From contig JAVJTC010000027.1 in NCBI GenBank assembly GCA_040219085.1, positions 115,434 to 179,433 on the forward strand: a stretch of DNA of 64,000 bases, in the 5' to 3' direction. Made by a program: the position numbers and the translations under genes. Of the stretch, positions 25,812 to 34,765 are shown one piece after another. How positions within the stretch are numbered: the stretch's first letter is position 1; the number at the start of each line of letters is the position of its first letter. This stretch comes from Acidimicrobiales bacterium. Its GTDB lineage: Bacteria; Actinomycetota; Acidimicrobiia; Acidimicrobiales; JAVJTC01. A model generated the notes under the pieces. The model saw nothing but the letters and a program-made list of their open reading frames with translations. It was not told the origin of the DNA and did no database searches.

Positions 25812-26899
25812 CGAACCTCCACGACCTCCACGCCGACCACGGCCAGAGCCCGTGGCTGGACAACCTGCGTCGCAACTGGATCACCGGCGGGGAGCTACAG
25901 GCATGGATCGACCGCGGGATCCGCGGCATCACCTCGAACCCGACGATCTTCCAGAAGGCGATGTCGTCGACCGACGTCTACGACGCAGACCTGGGCGCCG
26001 CAACCCGGTCGGGCAGGTCGATCGAGGACGCCTACTGGGATCTCGTCACCGACGACATCGGTGCCGCCACCGCATTGCTCCTGCCCGTCCACGAGGCCAG
26101 CGACGGCGTCGACGGATACGTCTCGGTCGAGGTGTCCCCCGAGCTCGCGCACGACACGGCCGGCACGGTGGCCGCCGCCCGCGAGCTGGACCAGAGGATC
26201 GACGCGCCCAATCTCTACGTGAAGATCCCCGCGACCGCAGAGGGTGTCGACGCGATCCGCACGATGATCTCAGAGGGCCGGTCGATCAACGTCACGCTGA
26301 TCTTCTCGATCGAGCGCTACGACCAGGTGATCGAGGCCTACATCTCGGGTCTCGAGGCCTACTCCGGCGATCTCTCCACTGTGTCGAGCGTCGCGTCGTT
26401 CTTCATCTCACGGGTCGACACCGAGGTGGACCGTCGCCTCGATGAGATCGGCACCCCCGAGGCACGGGCGCTGGCGGGCCGCGCTGCGGTGGCACAGGCC
26501 AAGCTCGCCTATGAACTGTTCCAGCAGCGGTTCAGCGGCCCCCGGTGGGAGGCGCTCGCACAGCGCGGCGCACGCGTCCAGCGGCCGCTGTGGGCGTCGA
26601 CGTCCACGAAGAATCCGGACTATCCCGACACCCTCTACGTGGACTCTCTCATCGGTCCCGACACCGTCAACACGATGCCCGAGGCGACCCTCGAGGCCTT
26701 CGATGATCACGGCACCCCGGCCCGCACCATCGACACGGGCCTCGACGACGCCCACTCGGTCATCGACACACTCCCCCGGGTCGGCGTCGACCTCGCCGAC
26801 GTGTCCGAGCGGCTCGAGAACGAGGGTGTCGCCTCGTTCGCCAAGTCCTTCGGAGAGGTTCTGGGCACGCTCGGCGAACGAGCCGAGGGACTGGGCTGA
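25808..26899 (+). CDS. tal: Transaldolase
   Basis: Transfers three-carbon units in the pentose phosphate pathway. The 363-residue protein belongs to the longer TalB-like actinobacterial form. GIRGITSNPTIFQKAM is the N-terminal signature, and NLYVKIPATAEG holds the Schiff-base lysine. INVTLIFSIERYDQVIEAYI and PLWASTSTKNPDYPDTLYVD are also conserved. The ATG overlaps the tkt stop, so both enzymes of the non-oxidative branch are co-translated. Confidence 0.96.
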   Translation: MTNLHDLHADHGQSPWLDNLRRNWITGGELQAWIDRGIRGITSNPTIFQKAMSSTDVYDADLGAATRSGRSIEDAYWDLVTDDIGAATALLLPVHEASDGVDGYVSVEVSPELAHDTAGTVAAARELDQRIDAPNLYVKIPATAEGVDAIRTMISEGRSINVTLIFSIERYDQVIEAYISGLEAYSGDLSTVSSVASFFISRVDTEVDRRLDEIGTPEARALAGRAAVAQAKLAYELFQQRFSGPRWEALAQRGARVQRPLWASTSTKNPDYPDTLYVDSLIGPDTVNTMPEATLEAFDDHGTPARTIDTGLDDAHSVIDTLPRVGVDLADVSERLENEGVASFAKSFGEVLGTLGERAEGLG

Positions 26900-26901
26900 C
26901 G

Positions 26902-29190
26902 GTGTCCGACGCTGCAGGTGATCTCCTCGGCCGTGATCTGGCCGACCTGACGGCGGCGGCCCGCGCGGTCCGCGACGACACGTACGGTCGCCGGATCACC
27001 TTCTCACCGAAGGTGTTCATCCCACTGACGATGCTGTGCCGCGACAAGTGCGGCTACTGCACGTTCGCGCAGCCGCCGGCACGCCTGGACGCGCCCTACC
27101 TGACGCCCGAGGCGGTGCTCGACATCGCGCGCCGCGGCGCGGCGGTCGGCTGCCACGAGGCCCTGTTCACTCTCGGCGAGCGGCCTGAGCTGCGCTATCC
27201 GGTCGCACGGGACTGGCTCGAACGCAACGGCTACGGATCGACGGTTGACTACCTGGCGGCGATGGCCGCCCTCGTGCTCGACGAGACCGGCCTCCTGCCC
27301 CATGCCAACGCAGGAGCGCTGCACCGCGATGAACTCGCCCGACTGCGGGAGGTGGCACCGTCCCAGGGGATGATGCTCGAGAGCCTCGACCCCGACCTCG
27401 AGTGTCACCGGGGCTCACCTGACAAGACTCCACAACGGCGCCTCGCAACGCTCGAGGCCGCCGGCGAGCTCGCCATCCCGTTCACGACAGGGATCCTGGT
27501 CGGTATCGGCGAGTCCCGCGCATCACGTGTCGAGGCACTCGAAGCCATCGCAGACTCGCACCGCCGCCACGGCCACGTGCAGGAGGTGATCGTCCAGAAC
27601 TTCCTGCCCAAGCCCGGCACCGGGATGCACGCGGCGGCGCCGTGCCCCGACGACGCATTCATCGAAGCGATCGCACTCGCCCGACTCATCCTCCCGGCCG
27701 ACGTGACCGTGCAGGCTCCTCCCAATCTCTCCGACGATGCCGCCACGCTGATCCGAGCCGGCATCGACGACTTCGGAGGTGTCTCACCCGTCACCGCCGA
27801 TCACGTGAACCCCGAGCGTCCCTGGCCGAGCCTCGACCGCCTGCGGGACCTGACCGGGAGCGTCGGCCACGTCCTCGCACCCCGGCTGACGGTGCACCCG
27901 TCGTACGTACTCGGTGCAGAAACGTGGATCGATCCCGGTCTGCGGTTCGCCGTGATGGACCGCAGCGATGCCGAGGGTCTCGGTCGCGACGACGACGGGG
28001 GCTGGTACTCGGGTGCGCCGGTGGACCCCCCGGTGCTGCTGCCGTCCCGAGCGACCGCGCACGGCCCGGTCGGCGATGTCCTCGCCGGGGTGCGCGCCGG
28101 AGAAGAAGTCGGCGTCGACGAGATCGTGACCCTGTTCACGGCCCGCGGCCCGGAGGTCGCAGCGGTGGCCGAGGTCGCCGACGAGCTCCGGGCGGAGATC
28201 GTCGGAGACGACGTGACCTGGGTAGCCAACCGGAACATCAACTACACGAACGTGTGCACGTTCAAGTGCCGGTTCTGTGGTTTCTCGAAGGGTCCGTTGT
28301 CGCTGAACCTGCGCGGCGACCCGTACCTGTTGACCCTCGACGACATCGCGGGCCGCACCGCGGAGGCCGCTGCGAAGGGAGCCACCGAGGTCTGTCTCCA
28401 GGGTGGGATCCACCCCGACTTCGACGGGGACTACTACATCGACGTGACCCGCGCCGTGACCGAGGCCGTCCCCGACATCCATGTCCACGGGTTCACGGCC
28501 CTCGAGGTCACAGAGGGAGCGCGACGTCTCGGAGAGCCGCTGGCGGACTACCTGCGGCGCCTCATGGACGTCGGCCTCAAGTCCCTTCCGGGGACGGCGG
28601 CCGAGATTCTCGACGACGAGATCCGCGCCGTGCTGTGCCCCGACAAGATCACGACCGACGAGTGGCTCGAGGCGCACCGCACGGCCCATTCGGTGGGCCT
28701 GCGTTCGAACGTCACCATCATGTTCGGGTCCGTCGAGAACCCGGTCCACCAGGCCCGCCACATCGTGCGCACCCGGGACCTACAGCGTGAGACCGGTGGC
28801 TTCACGGAGTTCGTGCCGCTTCCCTTCGTGCACATGGCCGCGCCGATCTACCTGCGGAAGGGTTCGCGACGTGGGCCGACGTTCCGAGAAGTGCTGTTGA
28901 TGCACGCGATCGGACGCATCGCCTATCGCGACACCATCGCCAACATCCAGGCGTCGTGGGTCAAGCTCGGCCTGCCCGGTGTATCCCAGTGTCTGCAGGC
29001 CGGTGTCAACGATCTCGGCGGAACGCTGATGAACGAGAACATCTCGCGTGCAGCCGGTGCCGAACACGGCCAGGAGGTCGGTCCCGCCGACTTCGCCCGG
29101 ATCGTCGAACCGCTCGGACGTCGCCTCGTTCAGCGGACCACGCTCTACGGCGTCCCACCCGTCGAGCAATCCGCCCCGGTGGGTGTCTGA
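26902..29190 (+). CDS. fbiC: FO synthase, fused CofG-CofH (FbiC)
   Basis: Makes the 5-deazaflavin chromophore FO of coenzyme F420 from tyrosine and a ribityl uracil. The 762-residue protein has two radical-SAM halves: CofG with Cys46, Cys50, Cys53 (CRDKCGYC), and CofH with Cys452, Cys456, Cys459 (CTFKCRFC). The fused form is typical of actinobacteria. It starts with GTG 3 bp after tal; the association with the pentose phosphate genes may be incidental or may link to ribityl supply. The LLM-type oxidoreductase at 57492 is a candidate F420 user. Confidence 0.95.
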   Translation: MSDAAGDLLGRDLADLTAAARAVRDDTYGRRITFSPKVFIPLTMLCRDKCGYCTFAQPPARLDAPYLTPEAVLDIARRGAAVGCHEALFTLGERPELRYPVARDWLERNGYGSTVDYLAAMAALVLDETGLLPHANAGALHRDELARLREVAPSQGMMLESLDPDLECHRGSPDKTPQRRLATLEAAGELAIPFTTGILVGIGESRASRVEALEAIADSHRRHGHVQEVIVQNFLPKPGTGMHAAAPCPDDAFIEAIALARLILPADVTVQAPPNLSDDAATLIRAGIDDFGGVSPVTADHVNPERPWPSLDRLRDLTGSVGHVLAPRLTVHPSYVLGAETWIDPGLRFAVMDRSDAEGLGRDDDGGWYSGAPVDPPVLLPSRATAHGPVGDVLAGVRAGEEVGVDEIVTLFTARGPEVAAVAEVADELRAEIVGDDVTWVANRNINYTNVCTFKCRFCGFSKGPLSLNLRGDPYLLTLDDIAGRTAEAAAKGATEVCLQGGIHPDFDGDYYIDVTRAVTEAVPDIHVHGFTALEVTEGARRLGEPLADYLRRLMDVGLKSLPGTAAEILDDEIRAVLCPDKITTDEWLEAHRTAHSVGLRSNVTIMFGSVENPVHQARHIVRTRDLQRETGGFTEFVPLPFVHMAAPIYLRKGSRRGPTFREVLLMHAIGRIAYRDTIANIQASWVKLGLPGVSQCLQAGVNDLGGTLMNENISRAAGAEHGQEVGPADFARIVEPLGRRLVQRTTLYGVPPVEQSAPVGV

Positions 29191-29203
29191 CGGGCGCCGT
29201 CTC

Positions 29204-29428
29204 TCAGAACGTGTCGTCGCGTTCGCTCAGGAGACCGATGGCCTTCTCCACTGCACGGCGGGCCCGGGTGATGCGCTTCTCGTCCACCGGAAGTTCCGTC
29301 CCCCCGGCGTCGATGGAGTCCCGGAGGCGCGCGATGGCCAGATCGGCCAGCTCCTCGGAGATCGTTTCGAGGCGTCCCCTGATGTCGTCGAATTCTCCGG
29401 CCACCTCGTCTCCTCCCCTGCGGGCCAT
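29204..29428 (-). CDS. Small helical protein, unknown
   Basis: A 74-residue protein rich in Arg, Glu and Ala, predicted to be mostly coiled coil (EFDDIRGRLETISEELADLA, and RARRAVEKAIGLLSERD). It ends 13 bp from the convergent fbiC. ATG 29428 is chosen; the open frame continues upstream but overlaps the divergent clcA start. Its size and helical heptads resemble small exonuclease VII-type subunits, yet sequence evidence for that is weak. Confidence 0.6.
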   Translation of the reverse strand: MARRGGDEVAGEFDDIRGRLETISEELADLAIARLRDSIDAGGTELPVDEKRITRARRAVEKAIGLLSERDDTF

Positions 29429-29523
29429 CGGGCCGACGGGGACGGTAGCATCGGTTCTTCGGTGGCCCCTGACGAAGACATGACACACGCGTGCGGTCCC
29501 TCGCATGGCATCGGGGACGAGTC

Positions 29524-31215
29524 GTGAACCTACGATCCGGGCTATCCGGCTTCCGACCCTCGGGACGTCTGACCCGGACTCTGCTGGCATCGGTGGCCGT
29601 AGGCATTCTGGTCGGTGTCCTCGTCGCGGGCTTCGAGCGCCTCACGGAGGAGGCGGTCCTGTCGACGCTGCTCGATCAGCCGCTGTGGGTCCTGGCGATC
29701 GCGCCGGGCGTCGGTCTCGTGTTGTCGGCGCTGATCCTGCGCTACGGCGGTGGACCCGAGGCGACACCGCGTACCAGCGACGACTTCATCCGTGCCTTCC
29801 ACTCCCGGTCGCCGGACCTGCCTCTTCGACAGCTCCCCGCCAAACTCGCCGCGGGCGTGGCGACCATCGGGCTCGGCGGGGCGATGGGCCTCGAGGGACC
29901 GTCGATCTACGCGGGCTCGTCCATCGGCCACAACCTGCAGACGCGATTCGGACGCCTGTTCACCCGGGAGGAATCGAAGATGCTCCTCACCGCGGGGGCC
30001 GCCGCCGGCGTCGCGGCCATCTTCAAGACACCGGCCACCGGTGTCCTGTTCGCTCTCGAGGCGCCCTACCGCGACGACGTGACCCGTCGTGCCCTTCTCC
30101 CGGCGCTGCTCGCGTCTGCGACCGCCTACCTCGTGTTCATCGCCATCGTGGGCAACGCGGCTCCGGTGTTTCCGTTTCTCGGGCGCGAGTTCCTCGGCCG
30201 CGATCAGCCCGAGTTGCGCATCATCGACATGCTGGGTGGAGCGCTACTCGGGTTCGCTGCGGGTCTCGGCGGACGAGCGTTCGGGTGGTTCGTGCGTCAC
30301 ACCAAGGCTCTGGTCCGCGACGTCGACATCACCCGTCGGCTCGTGGCTGCCGCGGTGATCCTCGCTGGTCTCGCCATCGCCACCGACGCCGTCTACGACG
30401 AGGCACTGAGCCTCGGCCCCGGCATCGAGGCCATCGACTGGTTGACCGAGACGGACCGTGCCCTGGGTCTCATCGCCGGGCTGTTCGCGTTCCGGATGGT
30501 GGCCACCCTCACGACCGTGGTCGGCGGCGGTACGGGCGGGCTGTTCATCCCGCTCGCCGTTCAGGGCCTGTTGATGGGTGCCTTCATCGGCGAGGCGGTG
30601 GGCCAGGACGACACCACCCTCTACCCCACCCTCGGTCTCGCGGCCTTCCTCGGTGCCGGATACCGCACTCCGATCGCCGCGGTCATGTTCGTCGCCGAGT
30701 CCACCCGTGGCTCCCCGTTCGTGGTACCCGCGCTCATCGCGGCGGCCGTCTCCCAGCTGGTGGCCGGGTCCGCATCGGTGGCCAGCTACCAGCACGACGA
30801 ACGGCGCGGCCACCTCGAGCACCGCCTCACGCTCCCGGTCACGTCCGCACTCGACACCGACGTGATGACGGTGCCACCGGACGCGACCGTGTCCGAGTTC
30901 GTCTACTTCCACGTGTTGGGACGGCGACAGAAGCTCGTGCCGGTCGTCGACGGCGGGCGCTATCTCGGCGTGTGCCGGCTCGACGGCGTCGAGGCGATCC
31001 CGCGCGAGGACTGGGAGACCACCACGGTCGCGGATGTCGTCGACGCCGTTCCGGCCGGCCGGCCCTCGTGGACACTGCGCGACGCCGTGGCGACGATGGA
31101 ACGGATCGACACCGACCTGCTGGTGATCACCGACGACGACGACGGCTTCATCGGTGTCGTCTCCGCCGATGACATCGTCCGCCTGGGAGAGATCCTCGAC
31201 CAGACCGAAGGGTGA
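29524..31215 (+). CDS. ClC-family chloride channel/antiporter with CBS domains
   Basis: Moves chloride across the membrane, possibly in exchange for protons. Ten or more membrane segments fill residues 15-430, with the gating glutamate in GAMGLEGPSIYAG and the filter GGGTGGLFIP. Where most ClCs have GSGIP, this one has YGGGPEATPRTSDD, so the usual chloride-binding Ser is absent. Two CBS motifs occupy the C-terminal 130 residues. GTG 29524 with GGGGA 6 nt upstream is preferred over GTG 29491. The stop lies in a 40-bp tandem repeat. Confidence 0.88.
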   Translation: MNLRSGLSGFRPSGRLTRTLLASVAVGILVGVLVAGFERLTEEAVLSTLLDQPLWVLAIAPGVGLVLSALILRYGGGPEATPRTSDDFIRAFHSRSPDLPLRQLPAKLAAGVATIGLGGAMGLEGPSIYAGSSIGHNLQTRFGRLFTREESKMLLTAGAAAGVAAIFKTPATGVLFALEAPYRDDVTRRALLPALLASATAYLVFIAIVGNAAPVFPFLGREFLGRDQPELRIIDMLGGALLGFAAGLGGRAFGWFVRHTKALVRDVDITRRLVAAAVILAGLAIATDAVYDEALSLGPGIEAIDWLTETDRALGLIAGLFAFRMVATLTTVVGGGTGGLFIPLAVQGLLMGAFIGEAVGQDDTTLYPTLGLAAFLGAGYRTPIAAVMFVAESTRGSPFVVPALIAAAVSQLVAGSASVASYQHDERRGHLEHRLTLPVTSALDTDVMTVPPDATVSEFVYFHVLGRRQKLVPVVDGGRYLGVCRLDGVEAIPREDWETTTVADVVDAVPAGRPSWTLRDAVATMERIDTDLLVITDDDDGFIGVVSADDIVRLGEILDQTEG

Positions 31216-31291
31216 GCGGGCAGCTCAGCCCGGGAACAGACCCTCGACGTCGTGAGCGGGCAGCTCAGTCCGGGAACAGACCATCGACGTC
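31212..31291. repeat. 40-bp tandem duplication at a convergent gene end
   Basis: Two adjacent 40-bp units (31212-31251 and 31252-31291) differ at only two positions. The second unit holds the last codons and stop of the minus-strand gene at 31265; the first unit encodes the same ending (DVEGLFPG then stop) and overlaps the clcA stop. Each also contains the small inverted repeat TGAGC...GCTCA. Confidence 0.92.
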
Positions 31292-31474
31292 GTCGACGGT
31301 GTCTGCCACCGGCTCGTTCTTTCCGAGTTCGCACCAGGACTTGTGGTCATGGCCGGGCAGCGCTTCGCACTCCGGGCAGGGTTCCTCCCTGTCCTCGAAG
31401 AGAGCGTCGAGGTCGTCGCTCGTCTGCTTGAGCGCCCTCGCCTCTTCGTAGCGCCGGTGTCGTCCCTTCTTCAA
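31265..31474 (-). CDS. Small Cys/His-containing protein, unknown
   Basis: A 69-residue protein. The N-terminus is basic (MKKGRHRRYEEARALK). The middle carries CPEC, then HDHKSWC, which may hold a metal. The end is acidic (DTVDDVDGLFPD). The last eight codons are duplicated just downstream in the 40-bp repeat. No family known to me. It is separate from rnd by 52 bp. Confidence 0.65.
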   Translation of the reverse strand: MKKGRHRRYEEARALKQTSDDLDALFEDREEPCPECEALPGHDHKSWCELGKNEPVADTVDDVDGLFPD

Positions 31475-31526
31475 CGGTCAGACTCCGAATCCGCATCGAC
31501 GTGTGGGGCCAGCCGCCATCCTATCG

Positions 31527-32732
31527 TCACCCGATCCCCGCATCCGACCTCCCTGCGTCACCAAGGCGACGCCGTGAGCGTTCCTCGAGCACGAGGCGAC
31601 GCTGACCGTCGAACGCAAGCGCCGCATCTCCGGCGACGAGTCGGCGGATCGGGGCGCCGACGAGATCAGCACGCCATCCCATCGACAACCGGGCGTCCTC
31701 GTCCCCCCGTAGCAGACCTTCCACGTCGCCGCGGCTGCCGACCAGCGCGGGATCGAGGTCGTTGTCCGCGGCGATCTGGGTGATCCACGACGCCACCAGC
31801 GAGACAGCGGGGCGTAGATCACGGGGCAGCGACCGTTGCGGAGGGTCCTCTTCGGCGGCCGCGGGTTCGTCGTCCACCTCGGCGATGGTCGCCAGGAGGG
31901 CCTCGGCTGTTCCACCTTTGAGGTGGCGGTCGTCGAGGCCGCGCACGCCGGACAGAGCGGCGACGTCACGCGGTGGCCGCTGAGCGATGGACACGAGGGC
32001 GAGATCGGGCAGGACGTAGCGGACCGGGATGTCGAGTTCAGCCGCCCGACGCTCCCGCCATGCGGCCAGCGCCCTCACGATCGCCCGGTTACGTCCCCGC
32101 AGCTGCCGGGCCTCCTTCACCCTGCGCCAGGCCTCGTCGGGATCACGCCCCGACCGGTCCTTGGCGAGGACGATCTCGCATTCCGTCCGGGCCCACTCCA
32201 GACGTCCCCGGTCGGTCAGCTGTGTCACGAGCTCCGCGTGGATCTCGAGGAGATGGCGGACATCCGCGGCGGCGTACTCCAGTTGGTCGTCGCTGAGTGG
32301 GCGTCGCAGCCAGTCCGTGAGGCGGTCACCCTTGGGCAGGCGTCGTCCGAGGAGCTGGTCATGGAGGGCTGCGAGCGACGGTGAACGGAGGCCGACGAAA
32401 CCGGCGGCCACCTGGGTGTCGAAGAGGTCCGCCGGCGTCTCACCAGTCACCCTTTCGAGTACCTCGAGGTCCTGGGAGCAGGCGTGCAGGACCGCCACAC
32501 CGCCGTCGGCGAGGAGCCGTCCGAGCGCAGCGACGTCGACCGCGAGCGGGTCGATGACGACCAGCCCTCCGGGCCATGCCAGCTGAACGAGCGCGAGCTT
32601 GGGGTAGTAGGTGCGCTCGCGGTGGAACTCGGTGTCGATCGCGTAGGCCGGGTGGGCGACCGCGGTGTCGATGACCTCCTCGAGGCGACCTGCGTCGGCG
32701 ACGATCTCGGGTCCGGTCGCCTTTTCAGTCAC
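31527..32732 (-). CDS. rnd: Ribonuclease D
   Basis: A 3'-5' exonuclease that trims stable RNAs. The DEDDy catalytic set is visible: Asp33 and Glu35 (IDTEFHRE), Asp88 (HACSQDLEVL), and Tyr153 with Asp157 (LEYAAADVRHL). An HRDC domain follows at about 215-290. The length of 401 residues fits actinobacterial RNase D. The GTG start overlaps the rhodanese stop (GTGA). Confidence 0.93.
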   Translation of the reverse strand: MTEKATGPEIVADAGRLEEVIDTAVAHPAYAIDTEFHRERTYYPKLALVQLAWPGGLVVIDPLAVDVAALGRLLADGGVAVLHACSQDLEVLERVTGETPADLFDTQVAAGFVGLRSPSLAALHDQLLGRRLPKGDRLTDWLRRPLSDDQLEYAAADVRHLLEIHAELVTQLTDRGRLEWARTECEIVLAKDRSGRDPDEAWRRVKEARQLRGRNRAIVRALAAWRERRAAELDIPVRYVLPDLALVSIAQRPPRDVAALSGVRGLDDRHLKGGTAEALLATIAEVDDEPAAAEEDPPQRSLPRDLRPAVSLVASWITQIAADNDLDPALVGSRGDVEGLLRGDEDARLSMGWRADLVGAPIRRLVAGDAALAFDGQRRLVLEERSRRRLGDAGRSDAGIG

Positions 32733-33043
32733 CCCTCATCGGACTCCACCGGGAGGCCGGCCTCGAGCCACGCCACGATCCCACCGTCGACGTTGACAGC
32801 GTCGATCCCCTTGCCCCGCAGATACTGGACCGCACGGGCGCTGCGGGAGCCCCGGGCACACAGGACATACACGGTCCCGTCGGGGACCTCAGACCATCGT
32901 CGGGGGATGTCCCCCAGAGCGATGTGGACGGCACCGTCGAGGCGCGCCGTGGCGAGTTCGTCGTCCTCACGCACATCGACGGTGGACGCGCCGGCGCGCA
33001 GGGCTGCCGCGAACTGGGCGATGTCGACACTGGGAATGCTCAT
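32729..33043 (-). CDS. Single-domain rhodanese
   Basis: A sulphurtransferase of 104 residues. Cys62 in VLCARGSRS is the persulphide-forming residue, and VDVREDDELATARLDGAVHI is the standard CH2A region. As a sulphur donor it might support ttuB or moco sulphur chemistry (mobA is next door), but that is inference. It overlaps rnd by 4 bp and follows mobA by 24 bp. Confidence 0.9.
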   Translation of the reverse strand: MSIPSVDIAQFAAALRAGASTVDVREDDELATARLDGAVHIALGDIPRRWSEVPDGTVYVLCARGSRSARAVQYLRGKGIDAVNVDGGIVAWLEAGLPVESDEG

Positions 33044-33067
33044 CGGTGCACCTCGTTGAACGTGATG

Positions 33068-33667
33068 CTATCGGCGGTCGCCGCGCTCACGGAGGATCGA
33101 CGACAGGTCCGCCGGGGTGTCGGCGTCGCGGAGACGGTCGGGCTCGGGAACGTCCACGACCTCGACCACCAGTGCCCCCGTCGCCCGCCCGATGGAGCGC
33201 TCGCCTGCAGCGAAGCTCCTGTCGAGCGCACCGAGAGCGCCCGACGACCACGCCGCATGGAGCCACTGTGGCCGCCCTCCGAGGGACGCCACGACGACGT
33301 CGACGCCCGGCCCGATCCGTGCAGCCAGCGCCGCGATGTTGGCGGGCGAGGGGTCCACGAGATCGCACGAGAGGACAACCGCGACGTCCTCGCCTACCCC
33401 GGTCCCCAGAGCCGTGACGATCGCGCCCAGCGGCCCCTCCCCGGGGTGTTCGTCGCGGACCGTCACGAGACCGAGAGCACCGAGTGCCGCAGCGTCGCCG
33501 CCGACGACGCTCACGGTGGAGGCACCGGCCGTCTCCAGCGCCGCGCATGCGTGGAGCACGAGGGGCGTTCCGTTCACCTCGAGCAGTGCCTTGTCGCGAC
33601 CCATCCGGCGTGAGCTTCCGCCGGCCAGCACGAAGCCGGTGAAGGCCGCTACCGGCGGAGCCGACAT
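33068..33667 (-). CDS. mobA: Molybdenum cofactor guanylyltransferase (MobA-like)
   Basis: Transfers GMP to molybdopterin. The 199-residue protein has the nucleotidyltransferase signature LAGGSSRRMGRDKALL and DEHPGEGPLGAIVTAL, and LSCDLVDPSPANI holds the metal-binding Asp. Related CMP and hexose-phosphate nucleotidyltransferases share these motifs, but the length fits MobA. It lies 1 bp from the flavin reductase gene and 24 bp from the rhodanese gene. Confidence 0.87.
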   Translation of the reverse strand: MSAPPVAAFTGFVLAGGSSRRMGRDKALLEVNGTPLVLHACAALETAGASTVSVVGGDAAALGALGLVTVRDEHPGEGPLGAIVTALGTGVGEDVAVVLSCDLVDPSPANIAALAARIGPGVDVVVASLGGRPQWLHAAWSSGALGALDRSFAAGERSIGRATGALVVEVVDVPEPDRLRDADTPADLSSILRERGDRR

Positions 33668-33668
33668 C

Positions 33669-34238
33669 TCAGCCGCCGTAGGACATCCTCGTGTCCTCCA
33701 TCCTCAGCAGTTCGGTGTCCTCGTCCGCCTGGAAACCGCAGTCGACGACCTCGCCGACGAAGAAGGTGTGGTGCCCGAACTCGAGAGCGTCGCGGACCTC
33801 ACAGTCCATGTACGCCGGTGCCTGGTCGAGCACGGGTGCGCCCGTGGCGCCGTCGTGGAAGGCGAAGCCGTTGAGCGTCATGGCTTCGACGTCCACCTCG
33901 ACGGGCTTCGTGAACTTGCGGATGATGGCGCGGTCCTCACGGGCCACCGTGTTCAGCGAGAACACCCCGCCGGCGGATATCAACTCGTGGGTGAACGCGG
34001 AGTTCTCGACCCCGATGCCGATCAACTTCGGATCGAACGAGAGTTGTGTCGCCCAGTTGAGAGTCATCAGATTGCGCCGCAGGGGGTTTCCGGGCTCCGC
34101 GGACCCGACGACGTAGAGGCCGTAGGGCATCGTCCACAGGACGCGTCGGCGCAGCTTGTCGTACTCCTCGCGTTCGGAGTCGGTATCGACTCCTTCGGGA
34201 AAGGGGCCGACGACGGGTGTTCCACCTGGTTGTGCCAT
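33669..34238 (-). CDS. Flavin reductase domain protein
   Basis: An FMN-binding split-barrel protein of 189 residues that probably reduces flavin for a partner monooxygenase or acts as an oxidoreductase. PYGLYVVGS, NLMTLNWATQLSFDPKLIGIG and ENSAFTHELISAGGVFSLN are family blocks. ATG 34238 is used; the open frame further upstream overlaps the DUF3151 gene in another frame. The partner is not visible here. Confidence 0.87.
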   Translation of the reverse strand: MAQPGGTPVVGPFPEGVDTDSEREEYDKLRRRVLWTMPYGLYVVGSAEPGNPLRRNLMTLNWATQLSFDPKLIGIGVENSAFTHELISAGGVFSLNTVAREDRAIIRKFTKPVEVDVEAMTLNGFAFHDGATGAPVLDQAPAYMDCEVRDALEFGHHTFFVGEVVDCGFQADEDTELLRMEDTRMSYGG

Positions 34239-34288
34239 GGCCCCATGGTGCCAAACGACCGGCCGCCGAACCCCGTCGGGCAACGCCC

Positions 34289-34741
34289 TCAGTCCGCTGC
34301 CAGGAACGCGGGGTCCCAACGGGGATCGAGCTGCTGGAGGAACTGGGCGCAGCGGATCTGCTCGTCGACCTCGCCGATGGCCGCCGCGCACCTCTCCAGA
34401 CCGGCGACAGCCCGCAGGAACCCCCGGTTCGTCGGGTGCTCCCAGCGCACGAAACCGCTCCCCCGCCAACCGTTCGCGCGGAGCCGGTCGAGTCCACGGT
34501 GGTAGCCGACCCGGTAGTAGGCGTAGCTCTCGATGACGTCGCGACCGTCGTCGCCGAGCCTCGCCCACGCCTCCAGGCACGTCGGATGGTCCGCGATGAG
34601 CCCCCGCAGCGCCTCGCGGCGCGCGCCCACATCGGCCGCCGCCGTCGCTGCTGCGAGTCCTTCGATCACATCGGTGGGCTCGGGCGGAAGAATCGTCTCG
34701 GGTGGGCCGCTGCGGCTCAGTCCTACCGGACTGTCACTCAT
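34289..34741 (-). CDS. DUF3151 family protein
   Basis: A 150-residue soluble protein found in actinobacteria. Blocks PTCLEAWARLGDDGRDVIES, YAYYRVGYHRGLDRLRANGW and WEHPTNRGFLRAVAGLERCA are typical. The repeat-like helices (TPR-type) suggest protein binding; the role is unknown. AGGAGA lies 6 nt before its ATG. It sits between pyk and the flavin reductase gene, both on the same strand. Confidence 0.85.
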   Translation of the reverse strand: MSDSPVGLSRSGPPETILPPEPTDVIEGLAAATAAADVGARREALRGLIADHPTCLEAWARLGDDGRDVIESYAYYRVGYHRGLDRLRANGWRGSGFVRWEHPTNRGFLRAVAGLERCAAAIGEVDEQIRCAQFLQQLDPRWDPAFLAAD

Positions 34742-34765
34742 CGCTGTCTCCTGGTGTGGGGGTGC

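Noticed and set aside
32729..33043. Rhodanese as dedicated sulphur donor for ttuB (TtuD-like)
   Set aside because: It lies about 14 kb away in a different operon and is a generic single-domain rhodanese; no sequence evidence links it to ttuB.
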